A stretch of 64,000 nt of DNA, taken from Telopea speciosissima. Lineage: Eukaryota > Streptophyta > Magnoliopsida > Proteales > Proteaceae. How positions within the stretch are numbered: position 1 is the stretch's first letter; every line of letters starts with the position of its first letter. Location: NCBI RefSeq assembly GCF_018873765.1, contig NC_057916.1, positions 47,308,540 to 47,372,539 on the forward strand. The letters are read 5' to 3'. The notes beneath the pieces are model-generated. The model worked only from the letters and a program-made list of their open reading frames with translations. It was not told where the DNA came from and did not search any database. The position numbers and the translations under genes were made by a program. Positions 1 through 11,072 of the stretch are shown in pieces.

Positions 1-102
1 GGGGCAAAGGTCCTAGAACATTTTGAGGAGGAGGGAAGAATGGTATCAAAAGGGAAGATGGATCTAATACCACCTCTCGTACAGGAATCCGGGGATTAAA
101 AT
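1..102 (-). pseudogene. Antisense ORF of Tat-like element, C-terminal segment
   Basis: Read on the minus strand this segment is open throughout and continues, in frame, the ORF that stops at 14,273 on the far side of the inserted chromovirus. One copy of the AAAAT duplication must be removed for the frame to join. It encodes a proline- and hydrophobic-rich tail (for example LLIPFFPPPQNV). The ORF runs off the left edge, so its true end is unknown. The function of these antisense ORFs is not established. Confidence 0.7.
98..102. other. Target-site duplication AAAAT, left copy
   Basis: The five bases AAAAT directly precede the TGTCACACC terminus of the chromovirus at 103. The same five bases directly follow its other terminus, at 14,268-14,272. 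A 5-bp duplication is the usual Ty3/gypsy integration footprint and fixes the outer limits of the insertion. Confidence 0.93.
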
Positions 103-3100
103 TGTCACACCCCAAACCACCCCCTGGGAGGATTAGGTAGGTGACTCGAATTGCATGACAGCTATCCGCCAAATCCCACGGATCTAGAAGCAGTTAATCC
201 ATTCACAGATATACACATCCACATAATACATCATATGATACTCAGAGTGCTGCAGAAACTATGATTTCATTAAAACATTTCAAAAGATAAGTAGTACAAG
301 AAATGATAATATATACATAACTGTCTCTGATCATTCCCTCACCCATACCCACAGTGACAATAGTAAAACATATATCTACCATATACAAAAGAAATATATA
401 CAAGGCAAGGTAACCCGAGCCCCAAAAAGAAGAAACCTACAGGATGAAACAAGGAAAAACTCCTGTCAAAAACAAAAAGGAGTCCCCAAGATAAAAAGCA
501 TCAACAACACCCTTCACGGGTCATCTTCAGTAGTCACCGAGAACACTCGCACCATCGGTATGACCTTCGTCTGGGTCCATACCAATATAGTCATAACCAC
601 CATGGCTCTCCTCCGGGTATTAAGCCTCCCCGCCACAGTGACATCCACCAGCAGAATCATCTAACAGAAAACATGCGTGAATGAAACACATCATCATGCA
701 TGCATATGCAATCACAACCATATGAGTCCTACATGAGGTGCAGTTCATTTAATTTATTAGCCACCTAACATCACAACTAAGGCAAGTTAGTGCTACTACA
801 ATCCCCAATACATGTATCCCTGGTGCGGACTTTTAACCCCTTCCCGTGATACACCCATTGAGTTGTCAGAGAGGACCAGTCAGCTCCCACATCAGTCACC
901 AAGGTCAGCCCGACCAGCCCTCTGTGATTAACCTGTGAGGTATCCATCCTTTTTTATCACTTTTCTTTTCTCTGGCTTATAGCCCATAATTCACCTTTTT
1001 GGTGTCATAATATTTCTTTTCTTTTCTTTTCTTAATCATATGGTCACTCCCACAGGCATCCAACACCTTAACCCCTGTTGGCAAGGGTGCGTAGCGCGAG
1101 TGATGAAACTCTAGCCCCATGTCTATATGGCATCATATGAGTAGGGTGGTGTCAATCGCATCCCATTCTACTGGCTACCATAGGCCTCATTTCCAAGCCA
1201 ACTACGGCATCTAGTCTAATAATCACATACAACATACAGAATTCAACCATAAATTCCAGTAGTCAACATAATATTGGTTTCAGATTTTCAGATTCATAAT
1301 TTAAGTGTACAGTATCATATCAATATGTTAAGGTTCAACCCAGTATATTAATCATGTTACATTTACATACACAATGATATTTCACTCACCTTGGTCTGGT
1401 CCAATAGGTTCAGTTGCTGGCTCAGTTCTGGCTGGTGTCTGGCAGTGCACCTCGAGCGCGGGATTAAATCCTAAAGTAATAAATCAGAAATGTATTACTT
1501 AATTAATCAAAATTGTTTTGGATAACCTAATGTTGGTCTAGGCTCACTAGTATGACTCGGTGCTCAGTCTGGTATCACTTAGAATTCTTCGAGTCTTGCA
1601 TTGGGCCTTCGAGTCCATGTCTCGGTGTATCATCTGGATATGTGGATCAGGGCCAAATCTGGTATTTACCAGTGTATTTTACGTAGTCCTAATAGTCATA
1701 CAAATTAGTCCTCAGGCTAGTAGTTCAGCTGGACCATCTCTGGCAGGGTTGCCAGGCCCTATGGGGCCCACTTGGGTACCCAAGGTATGAATATAAATGA
1801 ACAGATGAGAAGAGGGGTATTTTGGTCATTTACCATCCCCTCACACTATATATAGCCCACTGGTGAAGGCCCACAGAGATAGGATAGTTGTACAACCCTT
1901 TTTAATTCTCTGGGGGACTCACTGGGTGATAGGGCAATCGCCCAGTGCATCGTCCAGAGCCTGTTTGAAGCGTGAACAGGCTCCAATTCTTGGATTTTTC
2001 TGCATGGGCAGTGCTTAGGTCAATTCTTCTTGCATGTGGGGTTATTGTGGGCCCCATTTGGAGTGGAATCCAATGGTCCTTATGGATCATGGCCTAGATC
2101 CACCATTTGGAAGCCAGGAGTTGTCCTCTCAGCTCAGAGAGCAACTGCCTAGCTATGTTCCAGCTCAATGCCACATTTTGGGCTACATGTAAGGATAGAT
2201 TTACGTATGAAACCCATGGTAGTAGGTTGTTCCTACATAAATCCAAGCAAGGGCTAGCTTGTATGCACATGTCCAAGCCCAGATTGCCTGTTCTGGGTGC
2301 AACTACGCAGTACAGTCTAGCACGGAGACTGATCTCAGTCTCAGATATAAAATAGCAATAATAATGCATATAAAATGCTCTGATCTTACATGCAACAGGT
2401 TTACATGTTAGATCAGAGGCATCACAAGGCAGCCCCCAGGTGTTCTGGGCTGTCCCTCGCCAAGTTCACATCCATAGAGCAGAGATCCTAAGGAGAACAC
2501 AGGGAACGGCAACAATAGCACATAGGGGTATAAATATATACCTGAGATGGACTGGGTTGCAGGGACAGAGCTGGATGCAAGGCAGTGCTCCCCTCTTCGT
2601 TCCTCTTCTTCTCCTTCTCTTCTTCTTCCTTTCCTTCTTCTCTCCTTTTTTTTTTCCCTCTTCTTTCTCCCCCTCCACTGTTTGAATAGTGTAAGAGTTC
2701 TAATTCTGGGCTGGGACTGCCTATTTATAGGCCAGCCCAACTTAGGGTTGTGCGGCAGCCAGCCCCCTCCTCAAGAATGTGTTTTTCAAACTGATTTTGG
2801 GCAATTCTGGCAACTCAGGTGGGGTTCACCAGGGTCCAAGGGTAGGTAAGGGTTTCCAAAATTCCCATCTAACCCTAGAGGGTGTTCATGGTCTGTATGG
2901 GTGGTCCCCACTTGTCTTGAGTCCAAAATAATCATTTTAGCCACTCTGGGCGATTCACTGGGTAATAGGCCCAATCGCCCAATGCATCACCTAGAGAATA
3001 CAGCAAAGCTGTAAGTCTTCTATGCTTGTACAGGGACTTGGCCCAAGGCTTGGGCCTTGCACCAACATCTCACCCAGGGTCCAATACACATCTTTCCAGG

Positions 3101-3331
3101 TGTGGGGCCCACATTTTTGGATAGGAGAGAGAATACTTGGGATTTATGATGTACATTATGCAGTGTGTAGTACAACTGCATGGAGCTATAATCCACCTTC
3201 TGGCAGGTATGTAGGAGGTCATTCTCAGTGGTTCAGCTACTAGAGTGATGCTCCACAGGGTGTTTGGATGATTGGCCAGAGGTTCCTATCCTTCATTCGA
3301 AATTTCCAGCCAGTTAGGGGCAGGTTTGACA
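103..3331 (-). repeat. 3' LTR of chromovirus
   Basis: It runs from TGTCACACC to GGTTTGACA, so the ends form the inverted pair TGTCA/TGACA. It aligns along its whole length with 11,073-14,267. It differs from the other LTR by point changes, by lacking about 28 bases after 671, and by carrying about 70 extra bases near 2,126-2,195. Within it are a pyrimidine-rich tract near 2,590-2,680 and a TATA-like CTATAAATAG on the minus strand near 2,717-2,728. It holds no real gene; the apparent Lys/Arg/Glu-rich ORFs come from the pyrimidine tract. Confidence 0.93.
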
Positions 3332-3345
3332 TTTCTCCCCACCTT
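3332..3345 (-). other. Polypurine tract of chromovirus
   Basis: On the minus strand the 14 bases AAGGTGGGGAGAAA abut the 3' LTR. This is the expected position and composition for the primer of plus-strand DNA synthesis. The stop codon of the integrase ORF (3,344-3,346) overlaps it. Confidence 0.85.
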
Positions 3346-4900
3346 ACAAAAATTTCGTCCTCGAAATTGGCTTACCTTGTAACTCAAATAGCTGGAGATA
3401 CTTTTCCTACATTTCCTCTTCGCATTCCCACGATGCTTCCTCTATGGAGCAGTTTCCCCATTGAACCTTGATGAATGCGACCATGCAGTTACGGAGGTTA
3501 TGTTCTTTTCTGTCCAATATCTCCGTAGGTTGTTCTTCATAGGTCATGTCTGCATCCAATTGTTAAGGCTCAGCTGAGAGTACATGTGTCGGGTTGTTGA
3601 TGTACTTCCTTAGCATTGACACATGGAAAACATCATGGACACCTTGCAGAGATGGCGGTAATGCCAGTCGATATGCTACAGGTCCCACTCTATTGAGGAT
3701 TTCATAGGGACCAATAAATATTGGGTTCAGTTTGCCCTTCTTGTTGAAGTGTAGCAATCCCTTTATTGGAGACACTTGGAGGAATACCTTTTCTCTGACT
3801 CCAAATTTAATATTTTTCCTTCGATTATCGGCATAGCTCTTCTGTCTTGATTGAGCCTCTTTAATCTTCTCTCTAATGATATCCACCTTTTAATAGGTTG
3901 CTTGTATCATTTCGGGCCCAAGATACTTTCGTTCTTTGACTTCGTCCCAATATAACAGGGTCCGGCACTTTCGACCATAAAGAGCTTCATACGGTGCCAT
4001 GCCAATGGTGGAGTGGTAGCTATTGTTGTATGTAAATCCCACCAAAGGTATGTGGGCATCCCAATTGTTGTTCATTTCCAATATACAGGCTCTAAGCATA
4101 TCCTCCAGAGTCTGGATTGTTCTTTTCGACTGTCCGTCCTTTTGAGGGTGGAAAGTTGTGCTAAGATTTAGTTGAGATCCCAATGCCTTCTGCAGACTAT
4201 TTCAAAACCTAGAGGTACATTGGGGATCCCTATCAGATACAATGCTGACAGGCACGCCATGTAAGCAGATTATATTCTCGATGTATAGTTGGGTAAACTT
4301 TTCCATCGAATAGTTTATTCTGATGGGAATGAAGTGAGCTGCTTTTGTCAGTCCATCCACAATCACCCAAATTGCATTCATCCCTTTCCTGGTATTGGGT
4401 AAATTGGTTATAAAATCCATGGTAATTCCTTCTCATTTCTACTCGGGAATAGGGAGTGGCTGCAACAATCCATGTGATCGGTGTCTCTCTGCCTTTATTT
4501 GTTGGCAGGTGAGGCATTCAGACACGTATATAGCTATGGTTTGCTTCATTCCAATCCACCAATAGTACTTCTTCAAATCCTTATACATCTTTGTGCTTCC
4601 AGGGTGGATTAAATAGGGTGAATTATGTGCCTCCTTAAGGATTCGGTCCTGTACCTCAAGATTATCAGGCATGCACAGTCTATCTCTGAACTTTAATGCC
4701 CCGCCATGGGCCAATGAAAAGTCTGGGTCCTTGTGGACACCATGTTGCACTTCCCAGATTATCTTGGCCAGCTCAAGGTCATAATGCTGCTTTTTAATTA
4801 TCTCTTCCCGAAACAATGGTTGTATATCCATAGCTGCTAGCTGTGTAGCCGTTCCTTCGATCATAAGCTCTAGATCAAACTTTTGATCTTCTTCTATCAG
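3344..4900 (-). pseudogene. Integrase with C-terminal chromodomain (chromovirus pol), decayed
   Basis: In one minus-strand frame one can read the integrase zinc-binding region (about 4,640-4,490; H...H...CLTC), the catalytic core (about 4,420-3,980; [12 protein letters not shown] with the first Asp, VSDRDP with the second), a GPYEI-containing C-terminal domain (about 3,730) and a chromodomain-like segment (about 3,550-3,370; YEEQPTEILDRKE). In-frame stops occur near 4,440, 4,200, 3,888 and 3,560 and within the last domain. The third catalytic residue of the DDE triad reads Lys (GQSKRTIQT) where this family has Glu, so the enzyme would be dead even without the stops. Integrase inserts element cDNA; the chromodomain is thought to guide it to heterochromatin. 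Confidence 0.88.
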
Positions 4901-6114
4901 TTGCTCGCTTATAACCAAGGAAGCGAGAGATGCGGTTTGGGATTTCCTACTTAACGCGTCTGCCACTACATTGGCCTTGCCAGGGTGGTATTGGATCTCA
5001 CAGTCATAGTCCTTCACCAATTCTAACCACCATCTTTGTCTCATGTTCAACTCCTTCTGGGTGAAGAAATACTTCAGACTTTTGTGATCGCTGAAGATCT
5101 CACTCTTTTCACCATAAAGATAATATCGCCATATTTTCAACGCAAAGACTACTGCAGCCAACTCTAAGTCATGAGTGGGGTAGTTCTTTTCGTGTTCCTT
5201 CAGCTGCCTAGAGGCATAGGCGACCACTTTACCTCTCTACATTAACATGCCACCTAATCCTATTCGAGATGCGTCGGTGTATACCACCATTCCTCCGGTG
5301 TCATCTGGAATGGTCAAAATTGGCGCCGTTACCAATCGGTTCCTTAACTCTTGGAAGCTTTTCTCACAAGCATCGTTCCACTCAAACTTTGTGCCTTTCT
5401 TTGTAGTTTTGTCATGGGCACCGAGATGCGTGAGAAGTTCTTAATAAATCAGTGGTAGTATCCAGCTAAACCCAAGAAGTTTCAGAAATCAGTGGCATTC
5501 TTCAGAGTCTCCCACTCAAGAACCGCCTTCACCTTGTCTGGGTCTACCTTGATGCCATCTTTGGTGATGATGTTGCCCAAGAACCCAATTTGGAGAAGCC
5601 AAAATTCAGACTTACTAAACTTGGCGTACAGTTGATGCTCTCGCAATCGCTGTAACACAAAGGTAAGGTGTCGAGCATGCTCCTCTTCACTCTTAGAGTA
5701 CACCAGAATGTCATCGATAAATACGATGATGAACTTATCCAACACATCATGGAATACTCTATTCATCATGTCCATGAACGTTGTTGGGGTGTTGGTTAAC
5801 CCAAACGATAGTACCAGAAACTCATAATGTTTGTACCGAGTTCTAAACGTCGTCTTGTAGATATCACCGCTTTTGATCTTCAGTTGGTAGTATCCGGACC
5901 TAAGATCACTCTTGGAGAAAACTCTTGATCCGGACCTAAGATCACTCTTGGAGAAAACTCTTGCTCCCTGTAGTTGATCAAATAGGTCATCAATGCGCGG
6001 CAATGGGTATCGATTCTGGATCATCAGTTTATTCAGTTCTTGATAGTCAATGCACAGACGCATGCTACCATCCTTCTTCTTTACGAATAGCACAGGTGCT
6101 CCCCAGGGAGGCAC
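4901..6114 (-). pseudogene. Reverse transcriptase and RNase H (chromovirus pol), decayed
   Basis: The N-terminal motif [20 protein letters not shown] lies near 6,110-6,050. The motif with the first catalytic Asp, [11 protein letters not shown], lies near 5,880-5,930, and the catalytic FIDDILVYS near 5,695-5,720. RNase H follows in another frame: YTDAS near 5,290, then [18 protein letters not shown] near 4,960. The frame changes near 5,470, with stops there. A 36-bp in-frame tandem duplication (5,892-5,963) repeats the block that contains the first catalytic Asp. The product would copy element RNA into DNA and degrade the RNA strand. Confidence 0.9.
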
Positions 6115-6600
6115 GCTAGGTCATATGAATCCCTTCCTAAGCAAGCGGATAAGGTTATTCTCTTGGTCTTCCTCATCGGTTCACTCTGGTAGGTGAAAAC
6201 CGAGCCATCATTTATCTTGAATGTGATCTTCTTCTCCGCACACATGACGTTTATTCCATAGGTGGATAGCCAATCCATGCCTAGAATCAAGTCAAAATCC
6301 TTTATATCGAACTTGATCAGACGTGCGGCCAGGTTCTTCCCACAAATCTCTATCGGACAGGGGTCGTAGACTTTCTTTAGGCTCATGATACTACCAGTCA
6401 GTGTACTGACTACTAAATTGTGCCCGATGTCTCTTGGTTGTATAATCATCCTACTCGCAAAGGTGGTGGAAACAAAAGAGTAGGATGCGCCCGAGTTAAA
6501 TAGTACTCGTGCGGGAACGGATGAGACAATCAGGGTACCTAGGCTTTGTATAGATTTTAAATCTCTTGCATATACTAGGGTATTTTCTACAATTTAGTAG
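6115..6600 (-). pseudogene. Retroviral-type aspartic protease (chromovirus pol), decayed
   Basis: The active-site loop is visible near 6,490-6,515 as VLFNSGASYSF, and the downstream ILGMDWLS motif near 6,270-6,300. The catalytic Asp of the D-S-G triad reads Asn (codon AAC), which should abolish activity. The protease frame differs from both gag upstream and RT downstream, with the shift to RT near 6,115-6,140. In the family this enzyme cuts the Gag-Pol polyprotein. Confidence 0.85.
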
Positions 6601-6639
6601 TGTTCAATGGACTTACCTGTCATTACATCGGGGTTCACC

Positions 6640-7971
6640 TTTGCTTCTTCATTAGTCAGCGCGAATACCTTTTCTCGAGTTCGATTGTCCTGTGGCTGAA
6701 AAAGGTTGAGCGTGGGACTGGTTTGGCAAGTAGGTGTTGTATCCACGGTGCATGCATTCCATGGCCATATGTCCTGCTTTATGGCACATGTAATATCTGT
6801 TGGACAGCACGACTGGTGATGAGGCTCGGCTCACTTGGCTCGTGGCGGGTCGGGCTGGCAAAGCTGCCGTTGTCGCCTGACTTGTAATTTATTGGGTAGG
6901 CCAGTTATAAGTGGGGCAGAAAGGATTCTGGCCTACAACTGGCCTACAATACAGAGTTGAATTGGGGCTTGAACTAGCTCCTTGGAAAACCTTATTCGGC
7001 CAACCGATATTCTGGTAGCTGCTTGGCCTCTTGCCCATTCCAGGCGACATTGTAGCTTTCTCTTTCTCTTTCTCTTTCTCTTTCAACCTGTCTTCCATAG
7101 TCTTCGCCTTGTTGACCATTTGAGCATAATCCCAAATATCCATAATTGACAAGGTGGATCCGATCTCTGGTTTGAGTCTCTTCTCAAATTTCTTCATCTT
7201 ACTAACTTCCCCTTTTAGGTGTTCCGAAGCAAAGTGGAACAGATCATTGAATTGCTGCTTGTAGTCCAATACTGACTTGGTTCCTTGCACGAGTATAGAG
7301 AACTCAGCTTCCTTCCTATCCCTAAAGCTCTCTGGGAAGTAGTTCTTGAAGAAAATATCTTTGAATTGTTCCCAGGTAGGATTTGGCTGAGCTGCTTCAA
7401 GATTAGGCTTGGTGGCCTTCCATCATGCTTCAGCCTCGTTCTGTAGCTGATAACCTGCACATATCAGCTTCTGTGCATCGGTACATTCAAGCACGTCGAA
7501 TGCCTTCTCCAGGGTACTAATCCACCGTTCCGGTTGCATTGCCTCAAAAGTTAACTTGGAAAACATGGGCGGTTGGAGTTTCTTGAATCTCTCCATCACC
7601 TTGGCTGTAGAGTTTTCCGCTAGGTGTTGAGGCACAGGTGGTAGAAAAAGTATTGGCCGATTAGGTGGTGGTGGTGGTGGTGGTACTGCTCGCTCTTGCA
7701 TCAAGGCCGCAAATTGTGTAGACATTTGGCCCAGTAGCTCCTGTTGTTGCTGCATGGTCCGCATCATGGTGGCCATGAAGGTATTCACCTCTCCAGCTGC
7801 TATACCTGTCTGAGGTGCAGCGGCAGTGGCTTGGGCAGCCATCGGTACCCTCGGCGAGGTAGCCGATACTTTAAAATTCTGAGCTTCGGTTCTGTCCGAC
7901 AGCTCAACTTCCAGGACATTTTGAGGGCGTCTTCCTTGACGACCACCTCGGTTGGATCTAGTGTTGACCAT
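6640..7971 (-). pseudogene. Gag (chromovirus), decayed
   Basis: The start is ATG at 7,971-7,969 (MVNTRSNRGG). A proline run follows at about residues 100-106, then the retrotransposon gag domain (about residues 125-250), a Lys/Glu repeat from a TTTCTC array near 7,050-7,090, and a zinc-knuckle region near 6,780-6,820. In-frame stops occur near 7,422 and 6,888. The knuckle reads YYMCHKAGHMAMEC: the first of its cysteines is Tyr, so it would not bind zinc normally. Gag forms the cytoplasmic particle in which reverse transcription occurs. Confidence 0.88.
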
Positions 7972-9465
7972 GATTACTTTTCTGGAAGAAGCTACACGTT
8001 CAATATCTCCAACACTCTTAACAAGGTCAACAAATAATTTCTAACTATCACATGTATATTACCCATTCCATAGTTCTAGTGAAATCATGTTGTCATCCCA
8101 GTAAGGTATGTTATTTATTTAATGTTTTATTCTTGTTATTTGTTTTATGTTCGAGGGTGCTTTATGCTGTGATATGTTATGCATGATGTTACATTGAAAT
8201 TTATTTTAAATAGGATTTCTAAATTTTATACTTGCATCTAGCATGCAAGTCTCTCCAACTTCGTCTTGGTGATAAGAGCCTGCACATAAAGGTATCCTAT
8301 GTCACTTCTAACTCCGTCAGCTAGGGATAGGTAGATGGCACGACCCTCGGGTCCACTAGTATCTGTAAGTGTTAAGTAGACAATCAATCAATTCTCAGTA
8401 CATGATTGTATCTCTCGTATCCAAGCTAATCTCTTCCTTAGTCGTCTAATGTAAAGCATGTTGCTGAGGTCTCCAAACTCGAACAACGCGATAAGGTCCT
8501 GTCATGGAGAATTTCTAAGTATCAGGTCACTATGGCTACTCAACTTAAAATTAAGTGCAACACTATAGGTAAATTAAGAAATATAGATAGGAAATTAAAT
8601 TGGTCAGCTCGAGGTTGCACACAGTATTACAGTACCTACGAGGTTCTTATCTTATTCGGAAATCTATTAGGTCTAATCCTTGTTTGGCTAGGCTATAGGC
8701 ATGGTAGGGCCTACTTACAGGCACAAAAATTTTGGTAATGCCTAAGTTTTCCCAAGATTCTACAGCCACACAATTTAATACGCCTATGTATCTTTGTTCA
8801 AGTTTGCACATCACACATACAGTGGTTTGTACACACATGTATATAAACATATAACATTTAAATAATTAAATGTATAAATTATGATTAAAATAAGCCATTT
8901 AAAAAAAAAATTTCTTAAGCCACTCACTCCTCATTTTAGTAGTTTGTTCCCATGTGGTTTCCTCCATTATTGCTTTGTTTTTATTAATTATTTTATATTA
9001 TTATTATTTTTTTATTATATATAAATTTTTTATTCACATAATTATTTAAATGTTGCACTTGTGCTTATTATACTATTTAAGGGTGGAAACCATAGGCCCA
9101 TAAGTATTTATCTCAAAATTGCTGAAATTTCCATTCTCTGGGCGATTCTCTAGGCTTAGGCCCCATCGCCCAGAGAATCGGGGCCCAGGCTATAATAGTC
9201 CAAGAGTTGTCATTTTCACTTCATTTTCAAATCTTAGTCTTTCAAGCCTCTAGGGCAGAGCTTCAAGGGCTTGTTTGACCACTTCTACATCAAATCCACG
9301 TATTTTCACGGGTCCCCCGTTCACCTACGCGAATCTAGGGTAAGCTTCTTACACTTTTCTCCTATTTTGGACTGCTGTCCATAGGTTCTCTTAACTTTTT
9401 GGGTAAAACTACAGATTTTCATGCCCTAATTTCATTTTTTATTTTCTAATCTTGCTTGTAGCACC
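7972..9465. other. Leader region between two divergent ORFs of the chromovirus
   Basis: The stretch separates gag (minus) from the antisense ORF (plus). It is AT-rich, with a run of A/T near 8,890-9,060, and I see no gene in it. At 9,138-9,180 there is a hairpin-forming motif (CTCTGGGCGAT ... ATCGCCCAGAG) of the kind also found in this family's LTRs. A splice-acceptor-like CTTGCTTGTAG precedes the ATG of the plus-strand ORF. The layout would allow a separate promoter or a spliced leader for that ORF; this is inference. Confidence 0.5.
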
Positions 9466-10746
9466 ATGTCCACAAGTGGTAGACATAGTACGGCAAGGAA
9501 AGCAGTAACACACAAGCGATTGCAGTCAGATCCCGCACCTTCTTCACCATCTACAGTACCTGCTACCTCACTAGGAGAGGATTCTTCATCCAAAGAACCA
9601 GAGTTCGATCACTTTTGGTTCTCTAGGTTTGAGCACTCAAAGGACTGGGCAAAATTTAAGTCCAAAAATATAGTGAATGGGAGGAGGGTGTAGGTGGATG
9701 ACTTCCAGCAATACGGGCTGTATGCTAGGTTTAATGCCCTAGGTTGGGCATCGATGCTGTCACCCACACAGCCATGCTACCTGAACCTGGTTCGGTACTT
9801 CTACTGTAACCTTGTACCAGCCTCTGGGGTGCAAGGGTTTGGTCTAGAGAGTAGGGTGAAGGGAGTTGACATGAGGTTCACCCATGCCATCTTGGCAGAG
9901 ATATTAAGGCTGCCCAACAAAGGTGATAGATGCTATTACAAGCCTCGGGTCGATATTTCCGATAAGTTTTCTCCAGAGACCAGGAGGATAGTGTTTAAGG
10001 CATTGACTGGGTCGGATGGGGTTCAAAAATCTGAGGTTGACTATAAGCCTACACCTAGGATCATTAGCAGATGCATCTCGTACAACATATATCCGAAGGG
10101 CGGTAACCGGGGTGATATGTCTATGCTCTGGGCTTACATTACTTATTGTTTGTTGGGGGTTTGTAAGGGAGCTCCGGTGATCGACCTACCATATTTGCTG
10201 ATGCAGGTGATGCTCTATCACGCACAGAACCCATCTGATGGAAACCTACCCTATGGGAAGTTCCTAACCTTAGTGTTACAGTATTTTCGAGTTCCTCTAG
10301 CTGGAGAGTATACAGATGGGGATAGGTCAAGACCCATTAGGAAGACCTCGATCCAGATGATGAAGATGCAGGGGGAGCCTGAGAGCAATCTTGAGGGTGG
10401 AGAGGAGATGGAGATGGAGCAGGAGCAAGAGCAGGAGGTTGGCTTAGATGAGTAGGGTGGTCTAGAGGATACTGGGGCATAGTTTACAGATCTGCCCTCC
10501 TATGAGCCGACCGGTGCTACTAGTTCTCAGGTGTTGAAGTCCTATGGATGGTCTGACATGATGGCACAGTTTCAAGGCATCCGCACCCAGCTTACACAGA
10601 TGTCGACGCGGATGGATCAGGGCTTCACTTCCCTGGAGGGGAGAGTAGGTTTTGTGGAGCAGCGCTTAGACTTCTAGGACTCCTACTATCGCGTCGACTC
10701 CCGACAGACTCAGCCTCTGCCAAGTGACATACCTCCCCAGGAGTAG
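9466..10746 (+). pseudogene. Antisense extra ORF of chromovirus, plant-transposon-like protein, decayed
   Basis: A single plus-strand frame runs from ATG 9,466 (MSTSGRHSTARK) to TAG 10,744, about 426 codons, opposite to gag-pol. It has a basic Ser/Pro/Thr-rich N-terminus, a globular domain (about residues 75-290, with YLNLVRYFYCNL and MLWAYITYCLLGV), an acidic Glu/Gln run (about residues 315-330) and a C-terminal amphipathic segment (QFQGIRTQLTQMSTRMDQGF) that could form a coiled coil. It resembles the plant protein family annotated as putative plant transposon protein. Premature TAG codons lie at 9,691, at 10,453, shortly after that and near 10,677; the simplest source for each is CAG. The role is unknown. 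It is not a shadow of gag, which lies elsewhere. Confidence 0.75.
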
Positions 10747-11050
10747 CCTTCCAACACTAGGTTTATATTTAGCCTGACTTAATGTAGTTTCACCTTTTTT
10801 TTTTAATCATGGTTTCTGTAATTTTTCCTTTTTTTTTTTTTTTTTCTTTGTTTCAGCAGATGTGATTGGAAGTAGTACTTCCACTACAATTTTATGTAGT
10901 GGCTTCGGTCACAACTTATCCTTTATTAATGTTCAATATATGTGTTTTATCTTTTATTTACATTTACCCCCTGTAGCTTTTAATTATTGCATGTTTTATT
11001 TTCTTGCAACTTATTATTCCTATTCCACTATCTATGAATGTAGAAAGAAC
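10747..11050 (+). other. 3' flank of antisense ORF next to the primer site
   Basis: The stretch is T-rich, with poly-T runs near 10,795-10,850. Its right part, from about 10,867, is clearly similar to 46,103-46,285 in the third family copy, so this LTR-proximal segment is a conserved part of the element rather than a later insertion. No gene is seen. Confidence 0.6.
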
Positions 11051-11068
11051 TTCAAACTCTGATACCTA
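11051..11068 (-). other. Primer-binding site (initiator tRNA-Met type)
   Basis: Read on the minus strand the sequence TAGGTATCAGAGTTTGAA begins a few bases inside the 5' LTR. It matches the usual TGGTATCAGAGC complement of plant initiator tRNA-Met with one early mismatch. This fixes 11,073-14,267 as the 5' LTR. Confidence 0.82.
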
Positions 11069-11072
11069 GCTT

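Noticed and set aside
2408..2740. Lys/Arg/Glu-rich ORF in the LTR, repeated at 13,342-13,749
   Set aside because: It comes from a pyrimidine-rich tract in the LTR, and the equivalent frame in the other LTRs is not conserved as protein.
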